Source: Dyella_A ginsengisoli
GTDB lineage: Bacteria > Pseudomonadota > Gammaproteobacteria > Xanthomonadales > Rhodanobacteraceae
Length of the DNA: 64,000 nt
Direction of reading: 5' to 3'
Assembly (NCBI RefSeq): GCF_044904665.1
Contig: NZ_JADIKM010000006.1
Span: forward strand, 248,001 to 312,000
Positions 17,043 to 25,208 of the stretch are shown here, in pieces; position 1 is the first letter of the stretch; each line of letters begins with the position of its first letter. Under the pieces are notes generated by a model. The model saw nothing but the letters and a program-made list of their open reading frames with translations. It had not been told where the DNA came from and did not search any database. A program made the position numbers and the translations under genes.

Positions 17043-18604
17043 CGGCCGACTCCCTGCGCCGAATCGCGACGCGTCGCGCAGGCCACCCGAGCGAAGGCGT
17101 CCGGCAGCGCGGCGACATCGGCCACATCGCTGGCCCGCCAGGCCACGATGCCGTCGGGACGGACCAGGGAAGCCCCGGCCGGTCCCACACCGAAATGCTT
17201 CGGGAAGGATTCGGCATCGGGGAACGTTACGTCTTCGCCGACCATCACCAGCTCGATTGGCAGCGCATCCGCTACCGAGCGCCATGCCGGATCAGCCGTC
17301 AGCAGCACATAGCCGCGCCCGAACAGATCGAGCGTCGACATGGCCTGGCCGCGGCGTTGGATTGCGACGTGCGGCGCGCGCGTACCGGGCTGGCCGGCCC
17401 ACTGCACAGGTGACGCCGCGGCGGGAAGCTCGTCCGTGGCGCTGATCACCGCGGACGAGCGCACCAACTGTCCGAACTCCATCGCATCGTTGTCGAACAG
17501 CGGCTCCGGGATGAAGCGGTCGCCGGTCCAGCTGGCGTAGTCGGGCCGCGAGAACGTTTGCTGATGGCGCAGCCAGCCGATCGGCCGCCGCTCCTCGTCA
17601 TAGGTGGCGAGCAGCGCCGGTGAGGAAGTCCCGGTCAGCACGCGCTCGAGCTTCCAGGCGAGATTCCACGCATCGTCGATGCCCGTGTTGGCGCCGAATC
17701 CGCCGCGCGTGGGCGGCAACTGGTGCGCCGCGTCGCCGGCGAGGAACACGCGCCCGCTGGCGTAGCTGTCCGCGATGCGGCCGGCCATCTCCCAGCGGCC
17801 CGTGGTGATGATCTCGAACGGCAGGTCTCGCCCCAGCGCGCGCGTGACCGCGTCTTCGAGTTCCTGCGCGCTGCGCTCGCGGTCGTCCTCGAACATCAGC
17901 ACCCAGCGGCCGTCGCCGTAGGTGGTAAGGAACGCACGGAAATCCGGCTGCTCGATCGCGAACTGGCGGATGCCCTGGTCGAGCCAGGCATCGGCCGCGG
18001 GGCAGCGGAACAGCACGCTGCGCAGCGTGCGCAGATAACCCACGCCGCTGCAGGCAATGCCCAGCGTGGCGCGAGTCGCACTGCCCGCACCGTCGGCCGC
18101 GATCATGTAATCGGCCACGATTTCGTACTCGGGCTGGCCGTCGCGCGGGCGCAGCCGCGCCACCACGCCCGATTCGTCCTGGCGGAAGGACACCATCTCC
18201 ACGCCCAGCCGCATGTCCGCGCCGAGCTCGAGCGCGGCCTCGCGCAGGATCGGCTCCAGCTTGTCCTGCGCGATGGCCGCGCCCGTGCAGGGCGACACCT
18301 CGGCGCTGCGTTGCGTGGGCTTGCCCGGCGTCCAGTCGGTCTCCTCGATCCACTCGCCGCAGAGGCTGGTTACCTTGGCGCGGCGAAGCCGCGCATTGGC
18401 CGGCTCGGCCGGGATGCGATCGGCGATGCCGACGGCGCGGAAGTGCTCGAGGGTGGTTTCGGTAAAGCCCATCGCGCGCGGATGCGCCGAGCTGCCGTGA
18501 TGCTTGTCGACCAGGACAAGGTCGATGCCCCGCCAGGCAAGAAAAAGCGAGGCGGACAAGCCGACGAGGCTGCCCCCGATAACGAGAACGGATGTGCGTT
18601 GCAT
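17039..18604 (-). CDS. FAD-dependent aromatic hydroxylase/monooxygenase
   Basis: 521 aa flavoprotein of the p-hydroxybenzoate/polyketide hydroxylase class. The N-terminal Rossmann motif VLVIGGSLVGLSASLFLAWR (residues ~5-25) binds ADP of FAD. DYMIAADGAGSATR is the DG motif, and GRVFLAGDAAHQLPPTRGGF is the GD motif with the GGFGANTGIDDAWNLAWKL helix. A C-terminal thioredoxin-like domain (~380-521), as in PgaE/RdmE and phenol hydroxylase-like enzymes, carries YVLLTADPAW and VRPDGIVAWR. The ATG at 18604 has AAGGA nine bases upstream. It would hydroxylate an aromatic or polycyclic substrate with NAD(P)H and O2; the substrate is unknown. Confidence 0.92.
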   Translation of the reverse strand: MQRTSVLVIGGSLVGLSASLFLAWRGIDLVLVDKHHGSSAHPRAMGFTETTLEHFRAVGIADRIPAEPANARLRRAKVTSLCGEWIEETDWTPGKPTQRSAEVSPCTGAAIAQDKLEPILREAALELGADMRLGVEMVSFRQDESGVVARLRPRDGQPEYEIVADYMIAADGAGSATRATLGIACSGVGYLRTLRSVLFRCPAADAWLDQGIRQFAIEQPDFRAFLTTYGDGRWVLMFEDDRERSAQELEDAVTRALGRDLPFEIITTGRWEMAGRIADSYASGRVFLAGDAAHQLPPTRGGFGANTGIDDAWNLAWKLERVLTGTSSPALLATYDEERRPIGWLRHQQTFSRPDYASWTGDRFIPEPLFDNDAMEFGQLVRSSAVISATDELPAAASPVQWAGQPGTRAPHVAIQRRGQAMSTLDLFGRGYVLLTADPAWRSVADALPIELVMVGEDVTFPDAESFPKHFGVGPAGASLVRPDGIVAWRASDVADVAALPDAFARVACATRRDSAQGVGR

Positions 18605-19476
18605 GGTGGTGAGTCCTTCAATGACGATGCCGCAGGCACGGCGAAGGACGTGGCACAGATTCTTGTTGCGGCTGGAGCGTCGACTACTTTTCCAGCGCGA
18701 CCCAACGAGAGAACGGCACACGTCCGCCTTCGTCGCGGTCCGCGGCCCACCAGGGCTGGATCATGTCCCGTCGCATTGCGCGGCGGGATGACCGGGGCTC
18801 ACCAAACCGGTCCACCATTTTCGACCGGCGGAAATTAGCAAAGGAAAAGTGCAGGGGCAAGTCGAGCGGATCGTTATCAGTCCAGCGACGTGCACCGAGG
18901 CGACGCCGGCTATATCGGAGCTCTTGCTCGGTCGGATTGCCGCATCGGCTTTGACGCCACGCTCGATTTGACGGGGCGTGAGGTGCCTGACTGTCATTCG
19001 GGCTCACGCTCGGCGATCGGGCACGGCGCCAAAGTTTCCGCTGGCCGTCACGCCCGCGCGCGCTCATGACGTATCCCACGAGTGGCGGTACGGAGCGCGA
19101 GCGAACGTCAAAAACGAGAGGCCCCCGGAGATCCGGCGGTGCTCTGAGGCAACGCCTGATACTCAGGCCTTCCCGGGGTTAGCCGATGCCTGAGTCTGTG
19201 TGCGTTAAAGCATAAATTCGCCGCCTCACTAAACCATAAATTAGCCGCAGGGGCTGGGGCATCGCACCGCCACTGCCTCAAGCACCCAGCCGACGTCCAC
19301 TCGCTTTGAGCAGCGGGACGGTTTAGAGTCCGGCGTCGCTTAACTGCCTGGCGTAGGCGAGGGTGCCAGCCCTCCCAATCAGGTTGCTGATGTCTGTTTG
19401 ATGTCCGACTCACGCCGTAACTTCAAGCGACCCGCTGTTCGCGCGGGCTCGTCTCACTTCAACAAAGGGGGAGTGC
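18605..19476. other. 870-bp gene-less mosaic region
   Basis: No reading frame here has a convincing start, ribosome site or family match on either strand. Base composition drops in places (around 18830-18880 and 19190-19250). The stretch contains small palindromes (gcctgatactcaggc, 19154-19168) and a direct repeat pair (separate entry). It lies between the FAD hydroxylase gene and the PLD nuclease gene and looks like decayed mobile or island-border DNA; part of it must hold the hydroxylase promoter. Confidence 0.5.
19211..19248. repeat. Short direct repeats 'cataaatt(c/a)gccgc'
   Basis: Two 14-base copies (19211-19224 and 19235-19248), 24 bases apart, differ at one base. Spaced short direct repeats of this kind occur at the ends of IS21-like elements, so this may be a relic IS end. 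No transposase gene is attached. Confidence 0.4.
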
Positions 19477-20631
19477 TTGGAGATCGTTTTGCACACCGAT
19501 GAGCGGCGCAGCACGCTTGGCCGTCACTATCGAGCAGCATTTGCGGACGCAGTCGAACTTTACGTCGTGTCGGCCTACCTGACGGAGTGGGATGTCGCGA
19601 TCAAATTGGCGCCTAGCTGCAAACGATTTCGCTTCATCATCGGAAAGGACTTTGGCATCACCCGCAAAGAGGCCTGCCGAAAGGTCTTGAAATGGCTCCC
19701 AGCTGGGAGGAAGTCGGATTTCATGGTCGCCGACGAGATTATAGGCTTTCACCCCAAGGCGATCATTTGGCGGACTTCCGCGGGGCAGACCTTAATGCTG
19801 ATCGGTTCGTCCAATCTGAGCCGGGCTGCGTTCGACAGTAACGTGGAGGCCAACGTGGTACTTGAGGTGTCGGAGAACCAGTTCGAGGAGGCGAAAGTCT
19901 GGATCGAGTGGATCGAGGCGCGTTCGGTGCCCGTCTCTGAGGACTGGCTCGACCAGTATGTTGAGGCTGCGCGTAAACCAGGTCACGGCAATGGCAAGCG
20001 GGGGCCCGCGCGCCATCACGGGGCCGCCGTCACGGCCTTCAAGTTGCCACTACCGGCACAGGCCGCCAAGCTATTGCGCGATCGCAGAAATAATCTGGCG
20101 GCGTACGCGCGACGACGCACCGGACTAATGCGGCTGTTTCAGCGCGCGGCCGACAAAAAGATCACTAGCAAGCAATTTTTCGGGGAGCTTCCTGAGCATT
20201 GGAGCTGGAAGCTTGGGAACCGTTTGCAAGGCAGAGGCTGGGAGCGGCTCGGCAAGCGGGCCAACTTTCAGGAACTGGCTAGATCGTTCGTTGCCATCGT
20301 GAATACCCCCAAGCGTGATCGTGATGACGTCGTGAGGGTCGAACTCGATCGACTCGATACCCGAGGCAACCAGGCACGCAAGGCATTCCTGTCGGAAATG
20401 CTGTGCCTCCAATTCCCCGAGGAGTACCCTGTACTCAATAAGCCGGTGCGCGTATTTTTGGCAAAGAATCTGTTCACTGCGCCACGTGGGTCCAGCGAAG
20501 GTGGCATGTACATCGACTTGGCCAGGAAGCTTCGCCTCGCGTTGCGGGCTAATCCGGCCTATCCGGCCAAGAATTTGGCCGAACTTGATACGCTGATCTG
20601 GGCATCCTCGGAATACAACCCCTCGAAGTGA
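19477..20631 (+). CDS. PLD-like (single HKD) nuclease-type protein, possible defence gene
   Basis: 384 aa. The N-terminal ~150 residues are a phospholipase D-like domain: VSAYLTEWDVAIKL strand, FHPKAII with His92 and Lys94, then LIGSSNLSRAAF with Asn113, the HxK...GSxxN pattern. Only one HKD half is seen, so a dimer would be needed, as in Nuc/BfiI-type nucleases. The C-terminal ~170 residues are helical and include KAFLSEMLCLQFPEEYPVLN then KPVRVFLAKN, reminiscent of helical modules in restriction-like proteins; I do not recognise it firmly. The TTG start is chosen for the strong GGGGGAG 3 bases upstream. G+C and codon use are visibly lower than the neighbours, suggesting horizontal transfer. 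It stands alone, next to an IS. Confidence 0.75.
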   Translation: MEIVLHTDERRSTLGRHYRAAFADAVELYVVSAYLTEWDVAIKLAPSCKRFRFIIGKDFGITRKEACRKVLKWLPAGRKSDFMVADEIIGFHPKAIIWRTSAGQTLMLIGSSNLSRAAFDSNVEANVVLEVSENQFEEAKVWIEWIEARSVPVSEDWLDQYVEAARKPGHGNGKRGPARHHGAAVTAFKLPLPAQAAKLLRDRRNNLAAYARRRTGLMRLFQRAADKKITSKQFFGELPEHWSWKLGNRLQGRGWERLGKRANFQELARSFVAIVNTPKRDRDDVVRVELDRLDTRGNQARKAFLSEMLCLQFPEEYPVLNKPVRVFLAKNLFTAPRGSSEGGMYIDLARKLRLALRANPAYPAKNLAELDTLIWASSEYNPSK

Positions 20632-20834
20632 CGCGGCAGGGCTGTTTAGCACGGCCGCTGCTTCATTGGTAGGGAAAAAAACAATTCACGCAGAATGCTG
20701 AGCACCCTGTCAGGGCGGGTGAAGCCCGAGCAGTCTGCTGCCGTCAGGCTCGCCCAAATACCTTTAAAAGGGTCGACTTCCGACCCGAAGGCGCCCCTCC
20801 AGGGGCGTGTGCCGCTGTCCGGCTTTGCGCTCGC

Positions 20835-20872
20835 GTAAGCTCCCCCGTCAAGCAGACACTTCAAAAGTAGAA
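20835..20872. repeat. Left terminal inverted repeat of the IS3 element
   Basis: Begins GTAAGCTCCCCCG and ends AAAGTAGAA; pairs with 22341-22378 at 33 of 38 bases. The end of orfB overlaps it. Confidence 0.85.
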
Positions 20873-21672
20873 CCGCTGGCGGCTTGTTGACGGTACTCGG
20901 CAGGCGTCAGGTCGCCGAGTGATTCGTGGGGGCGTTGCTCGTTGTAGTCGAGCATCCACCAGTAGGCTGCTTCACGCACATCCTCCAGGCGGGCGAACAA
21001 GTGCTGGTCGAGGACCTCCTCACGGAAGGTCCGGTTGAAGCGTTCGATGTAGGCGTTCTGGTTGGGCTTGCCGGGCTGGATGTACTGGATGGCCACGCCG
21101 CTGGCCTTGGCCCACTGAGTAAATGCCTCGCCCAGGAACTCCGGCCCGTTGTCCGAGCGCAGCACTTGCGGCAACCCGTGGTCGCGTTTGATCTGGTCGA
21201 AGATGCGCACCAATCGCGTCGAAGTGATCGAGGTGTCGACCTCAATGTGCAGCGCTTCGCGGTTGAAGTCGTCGACCACGTTGAACGTGCGAAACCGGCG
21301 GCCGCAGGCGAGTGCGTCGCTCATGAAATCAATCGACCACACCGTATCGGGCAGCCGTGGTACGTACAGCGCCACGCGTTCACGCTTGGGCAAGCGGCGC
21401 CGGGCGGCCCGCCGGAGGTTGAGCTTCATGGCCTTGTACACCCGGTAGATCCGTTTGGGGTTCCAGTCCGGCCGCGCCTTGCGCAGCTGGGCACAGCACT
21501 TCCAGAAGCCGCGGCTCGGCCGATCCTCGACCAGGTGAGCCAACGCAGCGATGAGCTCGGCATCGCGTACCGTCCAATCCAGCGGCGGGCGGTAGTACGC
21601 GGCACGCGACAGTCCGACGCACTCGCAGGACCGGCGTAGCGGCCGCGCGTGCACCTCGACCAGGTACCGCAC
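20848..21672 (-). CDS. IS3-family transposase OrfB (DDE integrase core)
   Basis: 274 aa as a separate frame starting at GTG 21672. It has the HTH_21 segment (SRGFWKCCAQLRKARPDWNP) and a complete rve/DDE domain: VWSIDFMSDAL (first Asp), VLRSDNGPEF (second Asp), and NAYIERFNRTFREEVLD (Glu), ending with DYNEQRPHESLGDLTPAEYR. Normally it is made as an OrfAB fusion by -1 frameshifting at the A7 heptamer at 21702-21708; in the -1 frame the fusion reads on through KREAVRYLVEVH. It appears intact, so this copy could be active if its right end is complete in the real genome. Confidence 0.93.
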   Translation of the reverse strand: MRYLVEVHARPLRRSCECVGLSRAAYYRPPLDWTVRDAELIAALAHLVEDRPSRGFWKCCAQLRKARPDWNPKRIYRVYKAMKLNLRRAARRRLPKRERVALYVPRLPDTVWSIDFMSDALACGRRFRTFNVVDDFNREALHIEVDTSITSTRLVRIFDQIKRDHGLPQVLRSDNGPEFLGEAFTQWAKASGVAIQYIQPGKPNQNAYIERFNRTFREEVLDQHLFARLEDVREAAYWWMLDYNEQRPHESLGDLTPAEYRQQAASGSTFEVSA

Positions 21673-21695
21673 CGCCTCGCGCTTGCTCGCCGGCC

Positions 21696-21962
21696 CTACA
21701 GTTTTTTTGCGATTAGGTCCTTCATCGCGGCGTTGTCTAGCGCCAGCTCGGCGTACATCCGCTTCAGCCGGGCATTCTCGGCCTCAAGTTCCTTCACGCG
21801 CTTGAGGTCGGAGGCCTCCATGCCGCCGTACTTGCTCTTCCACTGGTAATAGGTCGGCACGCTGATGCCGGCCTGGCGACAGATGTCCTTGATGGGCACC
21901 CCGGCGTCGGCTTGCTTGAGGATCGAGACGATCTGCGTCTCGGTGAACTTCGACTTCTTCAT
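21696..21962 (-). CDS. IS3-family transposase OrfA (HTH), copy 1
   Basis: 88 aa. MKKSKFTETQIVSILKQADA is a helix-turn-helix of the IS3 OrfA (transposase_8) type, followed by a leucine-zipper helix (LKRVKELEAENARLKRMYAE). AGGAGG lies 5 bases before the ATG at 21962. It ends at TAG just past the A7 slip site. Confidence 0.93.
   Translation of the reverse strand: MKKSKFTETQIVSILKQADAGVPIKDICRQAGISVPTYYQWKSKYGGMEASDLKRVKELEAENARLKRMYAELALDNAAMKDLIAKKL
21702..21708 (-). other. Probable -1 programmed frameshift site (A7)
   Basis: Seven A's on the coding (minus) strand lie directly before the orfA stop codon. Slipping back one base joins orfA to the frame of orfB without a stop, the standard IS3 mechanism for making the active OrfAB transposase. 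The same A7 is present in the second copy near 22047-22053. Confidence 0.75.
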
Positions 21963-22006
21963 GGAACCTCCTGGCTAGGGAACGATGCCAGAAAGTTCTA
22001 CTTTCG

Positions 22007-22007
22007 N
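22007..22007. other. Ambiguous base N: probable scaffold join inside the IS
   Basis: The only N in the window. Left of it the sequence stops 11 bases into the right inverted repeat of copy 1; right of it the sequence resumes inside the orfB 5' region of another copy (equivalent to 21663). A single N at such a place suggests two contigs joined at repeated IS sequence, so the true structure and length here are uncertain. Confidence 0.8.
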
Positions 22008-22040
22008 GGTACCGCACTGCCTCGCGCTTGCTCGCCGGTC

Positions 22041-22307
22041 CTACAGTTTTTTTGCGATCAGGTCCTTCATCGCGGCGTTGTCCAGCGCCAGCTCGGCATA
22101 CATCCGCTTCAGCCGGGCATTCTCGGCCTCAAGCTCCTTGACGCGCTTGAGGTCGGAGGCCTCCATACCGCCGTACTTGCTCTTCCACTGGTAGTAGGTC
22201 GGCACGCTGATGCCGGCCTGGCGACAGATGTCCTTGATGGGCACCCCGGCGTCGGCTTGCTTGAGGATCGAGACGATCTGCGTCTCGGTGAACTTCGACT
22301 TCTTCAT
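22041..22307 (-). CDS. IS3-family transposase OrfA (HTH), copy 2 of a partial element
   Basis: 88 aa, identical in protein to copy 1 but differing at about eight mostly synonymous bases. The matching orfB is missing except for its first ~35 bases (22008-22040), so this copy cannot make OrfAB as assembled. It is followed on the right by a complete IS end (22341-22378). Confidence 0.9.
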   Translation of the reverse strand: MKKSKFTETQIVSILKQADAGVPIKDICRQAGISVPTYYQWKSKYGGMEASDLKRVKELEAENARLKRMYAELALDNAAMKDLIAKKL

Positions 22308-22340
22308 GGAACCTCCTGGCTCGGGAACGATGCCAGAAAG

Positions 22341-22378
22341 TTCTACTTTCGAGATGTCTGCTTAGCGGGGGAGCTTAC
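22341..22378. repeat. Right terminal inverted repeat of the IS3 element
   Basis: Reads TTCTACTTTCGAGATGTC and ends GGGGGAGCTTAC; complement of the left end with five mismatches. It stops 4 bases before the stop codon of the GspE/PilB-type gene. Confidence 0.85.
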
Positions 22379-22382
22379 GGGG

Positions 22383-24203
22383 TCAGAGGGAGTGATCGAC
22401 GTCGTGATCGATCGGCGGAATCACAGTGAGCACTTCCTTCACCGTGGTCAGCCCTTGCGTCACCTGATCGGCCGCGGAGATGCGCAGCGGCCGCATGCCT
22501 TCTTTCAGTGCCGCCGCCGAGAGTCCCGCCAGATCGAGCTGGCTGGAGATCCGCGCCCGCAGCGGACGAGTAAGTTGCAACATCTCGTAGATACCGGTGC
22601 GTCCCATGAATCCGGTGTTGCGGCACTCCAGGCAGCCGACCGGACGATAGACCGTCGCCGGCAACGGCATCGACCAGCCGTGGGTCAGCGCCTCCCATTC
22701 GTCCGGATCCTGCGCCTCCCGCGCCTTGCAGTGCGCGCAAAGCGTGCGCACGAGTCGCTGCGCCACCACGCCGGTCAGCGTGGATTGGATGAGATAGTGC
22801 GGCACGCCCAGATCGAGCAGGCGGGTGATCGCGCTGGGCGCGTCGTTGGTGTGCAGGGTCGACAGCACCAGGTGGCCGGTCAGCGAGGCCTGCACCGCCA
22901 TCTGCGCCGTTTCCAGGTCGCGGATCTCGCCGACCATGATGATGTCCGGGTCCTGCCGCAGCAGGGTGCGCACGCCGGCGGCGAAATCGAGGTCGATCGA
23001 CGCCTGTACCTGCATCTGGTTGAACTCGCCGCTGACCATCTCGATCGGGTCCTCGACCGTGCAGACGTTGAGCTCGGGCGTGGCCAGATGCTTCAGCGTC
23101 GAATACAGCGTGGTGGTCTTGCCCGAGCCGGTGGGGCCGGTAACCAGCACGATGCCGTGCGGCCGCTCCACCATGGCGCGCCAGATGCGGTCCTCCATCG
23201 GCGAGAAGCCCAATTGCTCGAAGCTCTTGGACACGATATCCGGATCGAAGATGCGCATCACCACCTTCTCGCCGAAAGCGGTGGGCATGGTGGAGATGCG
23301 CAGTTCCACCTCGCGCAGTGAACTGGAGCGCGTCTTGATGCGCCCGTCCTGCGGGCGGCGCTTCTCCGACACGTCCATGCGCGCCAGGATCTTGATGCGC
23401 GAGGTCACCGCAGTCATCACCGGCGGCGGCAGCTCGAAAACCTTGTGCATCACGCCATCGATGCGAAAGCGCATGTGACCGGCCTCGCGGCGCGGTTCGA
23501 GATGGATGTCCGAGGCGCGCTGTTCGAACGCGTACTGCAGCAGCCAGTCCACGATGTGCACGACGTGGCGATCATCGGCGCCGACCTCGCCCGCCTTGCC
23601 CAGCTCCACCAGCTGTTCGAAGTTGAGGATCGCCGAGCTGTCGTAGCCGGCCGCCTTCGCATCCTGTGCCAGCTGGATCGAGCGCTGGACACCGTAGAAC
23701 TCCTGCAGGTAGCGGTTGATGTCCAGCGGGCTCGACACCACGCGCTGCACGTCCCGCCTGAGCATCTGCGCGAGGTCGCCGGCCCAGCCGTTGTCGAACG
23801 GCTCGCAGGTGGCAAAGGTGATCTCGCCGGGGCTTGCCGCCACCGGCAGGATGCGGTGGCGCTGCGCGTAGGCCAGGCTGACCGTCTGGGTCACCGAGGC
23901 CACGTTGATCTTCATCGGATCGATCTTGAGGTATGGCAGCCCGGCCTGTGCAGCCAGCCATTCGGTCAGCGTTTCCAGCCCCAGCGGGCGGCCCGGTTCG
24001 CGCTGGTTCGGCAGCTTGGCGTTGGCGATCACTACCAGCGGATGCAGCTCAACCGTGCTGCGTCCGGCGCGGCTGCCCATGCGCACCTGGCGGGCGTCCT
24101 CCGCCAGCAGGTAACCATTCACCACCAGTGCCGCCAGCGTCTCGTCCAGTTCCAGCCGGCCGCGACGGCCGAGCAGTGGTGCGCTGTGCGGGGATGCTGC
24201 CAT
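22383..24203 (-). CDS. GspE/PilB-family secretion/pilus ATPase
   Basis: 606 aa. The N-terminal T2SSE_N-like domain (residues ~1-160) is followed by the catalytic core: Walker A GPTGSGKTTT (Lys362), Asp box VCTVEDPIEM, Walker B IIMVGEIRDLETA, His box HLVLSTLHTNDA, then a zinc module LCAHC...GCLEC and the C-terminal GMRPLRISAADQVTQGLTTV. Such hexameric ATPases power type II secretion or type IV pilus assembly from the inner-membrane cytoplasmic face. No other gsp/pil gene lies in the window, so it is an orphan. The ATG at 24203 (GGAG 10 bases upstream) is preferred to GTG 24230. The IS ends 4 bp beyond the stop codon. Confidence 0.92.
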   Translation of the reverse strand: MAASPHSAPLLGRRGRLELDETLAALVVNGYLLAEDARQVRMGSRAGRSTVELHPLVVIANAKLPNQREPGRPLGLETLTEWLAAQAGLPYLKIDPMKINVASVTQTVSLAYAQRHRILPVAASPGEITFATCEPFDNGWAGDLAQMLRRDVQRVVSSPLDINRYLQEFYGVQRSIQLAQDAKAAGYDSSAILNFEQLVELGKAGEVGADDRHVVHIVDWLLQYAFEQRASDIHLEPRREAGHMRFRIDGVMHKVFELPPPVMTAVTSRIKILARMDVSEKRRPQDGRIKTRSSSLREVELRISTMPTAFGEKVVMRIFDPDIVSKSFEQLGFSPMEDRIWRAMVERPHGIVLVTGPTGSGKTTTLYSTLKHLATPELNVCTVEDPIEMVSGEFNQMQVQASIDLDFAAGVRTLLRQDPDIIMVGEIRDLETAQMAVQASLTGHLVLSTLHTNDAPSAITRLLDLGVPHYLIQSTLTGVVAQRLVRTLCAHCKAREAQDPDEWEALTHGWSMPLPATVYRPVGCLECRNTGFMGRTGIYEMLQLTRPLRARISSQLDLAGLSAAALKEGMRPLRISAADQVTQGLTTVKEVLTVIPPIDHDVDHSL

Positions 24204-24263
24204 GGGCGGGGTGCTCCGGACGTTCGGCACGGCGTGAAAAGCGAGCTGCCATGCGGTCGCGGC

Positions 24264-24269
24264 TATACT
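24264..24269 (+). promoter_or_regulatory. Probable -10 box of glyQS
   Basis: TATACT within ggctatactaacg, 30 bases before the glyQ ATG. The -35 region is weak. Confidence 0.5.
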
Positions 24270-24299
24270 AACGCGCTTTATCCCAGGTCACGGAAAGCC

Positions 24300-25208
24300 A
24301 TGTCCGCGCGTACCTTCCAGGACGTCATCCAGACGCTCAACCGCTATTGGGCGGCGCAGGGCTGCGTGCTGCTGCAGCCGCTCGACACCGAGGTCGGCGC
24401 CGGCACGTTCCACCCCGCCACCTTCCTGCGTTCGCTCGGGCCGGAGCCGTGGTCGGCCGCCTACGTGCAGCCCTCGCGTCGTCCCACCGACGGTCGCTAC
24501 GGCGAGAACCCCAACCGCCTGCAGCACTACTACCAGTACCAGGTGGTGATGAAGCCGAACCCGGAGAACATCCTGGAGTTGTACATCGGCTCGCTGAAGG
24601 AGCTGGGGCTCGATCCGCTGGTGCACGACCTGCGTTTCGTTGAGGACAACTGGGAATCGCCCACGCTCGGTGCCTGGGGCCTGGGCTGGGAGGTGTGGCT
24701 CAACGGCATGGAGGTGACCCAGTTCACCTACTTCCAGCAGGCTGGCGGCCTGGAATGTCGCCCGGTGACCGGCGAGATCACCTACGGCCTCGAGCGCCTG
24801 GCGATGTACCTGCAGAATGTAGATAACGTTTATGACTTGATCTGGACTGACGGTCCACGTGGAGTCGTCACCTACGGCGACGTGTTCCATCAGAACGAGG
24901 TCGAGCAGAGCACTTACAACTTCGAGCACGCCAACGTGCCCGAGCTCTTGCGCTGGTTCGACGTGTGCGAGGCCACCGCCAACCAATTGATCGCCGCCAA
25001 CCTGCCGTTGCCGGCCTATGAGCAGGTGATGAAGGCCAGCCACACCTTCAACCTGCTCGATGCGCGTCGCGCGATCAGCGTCACCGAACGCCAGCGCTAC
25101 ATCCTGCGCGTGCGCACGCTGGCCCGCGCCGTGGCGGAAACCTATGTGGGCCAGCGTGAGAAGCTCGGTTTTCCGGGCCTGAAGAAGCACCAGGAGCAGG
25201 CTGCATGA
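24300..25208 (+). CDS. glyQ: Glycyl-tRNA synthetase alpha subunit
   Basis: 302 aa, the family length. Class II aminoacyl-tRNA synthetase core of the bacterial alpha2beta2 enzyme; motifs include FQDVIQTLNRYWAAQGC, EVGAGTFHPATFLRSLGPEP, YVQPSRRPTDGRYGENPNR and ITYGLERLAMYLQ. It forms glycyl-adenylate and charges tRNA-Gly together with GlyS. The stop overlaps the glyS ATG (25205-25208), coupling translation of the two subunits. Confidence 0.98.
   Translation: MSARTFQDVIQTLNRYWAAQGCVLLQPLDTEVGAGTFHPATFLRSLGPEPWSAAYVQPSRRPTDGRYGENPNRLQHYYQYQVVMKPNPENILELYIGSLKELGLDPLVHDLRFVEDNWESPTLGAWGLGWEVWLNGMEVTQFTYFQQAGGLECRPVTGEITYGLERLAMYLQNVDNVYDLIWTDGPRGVVTYGDVFHQNEVEQSTYNFEHANVPELLRWFDVCEATANQLIAANLPLPAYEQVMKASHTFNLLDARRAISVTERQRYILRVRTLARAVAETYVGQREKLGFPGLKKHQEQAA

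Larger units (their letters stand above)
20835..22378 (-). mobile_element. IS3-family insertion (IS407/IS2-like group), one full plus one partial copy
   Basis: Outer 38-base inverted repeats at 20835-20872 and 22341-22378 match at 33 of 38 positions and begin GTAAGCTCCCCC. Copy 1 (20835-22006) has orfB, orfA and the first 11 bases of its right inverted repeat, then meets an N at 22007. Copy 2 (22008-22378) starts inside the orfB 5' region, has a complete orfA and a complete right end. The two orfA regions differ at about eight bases, so they are distinct copies, not a simple assembly echo. No target-site duplication is visible at the outer ends. Confidence 0.88.

Noticed and set aside
18684..19079. 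131-codon minus-strand frame in the mosaic region
   Set aside because: No start signal, no domain, and base composition changes within it; more likely relic DNA.
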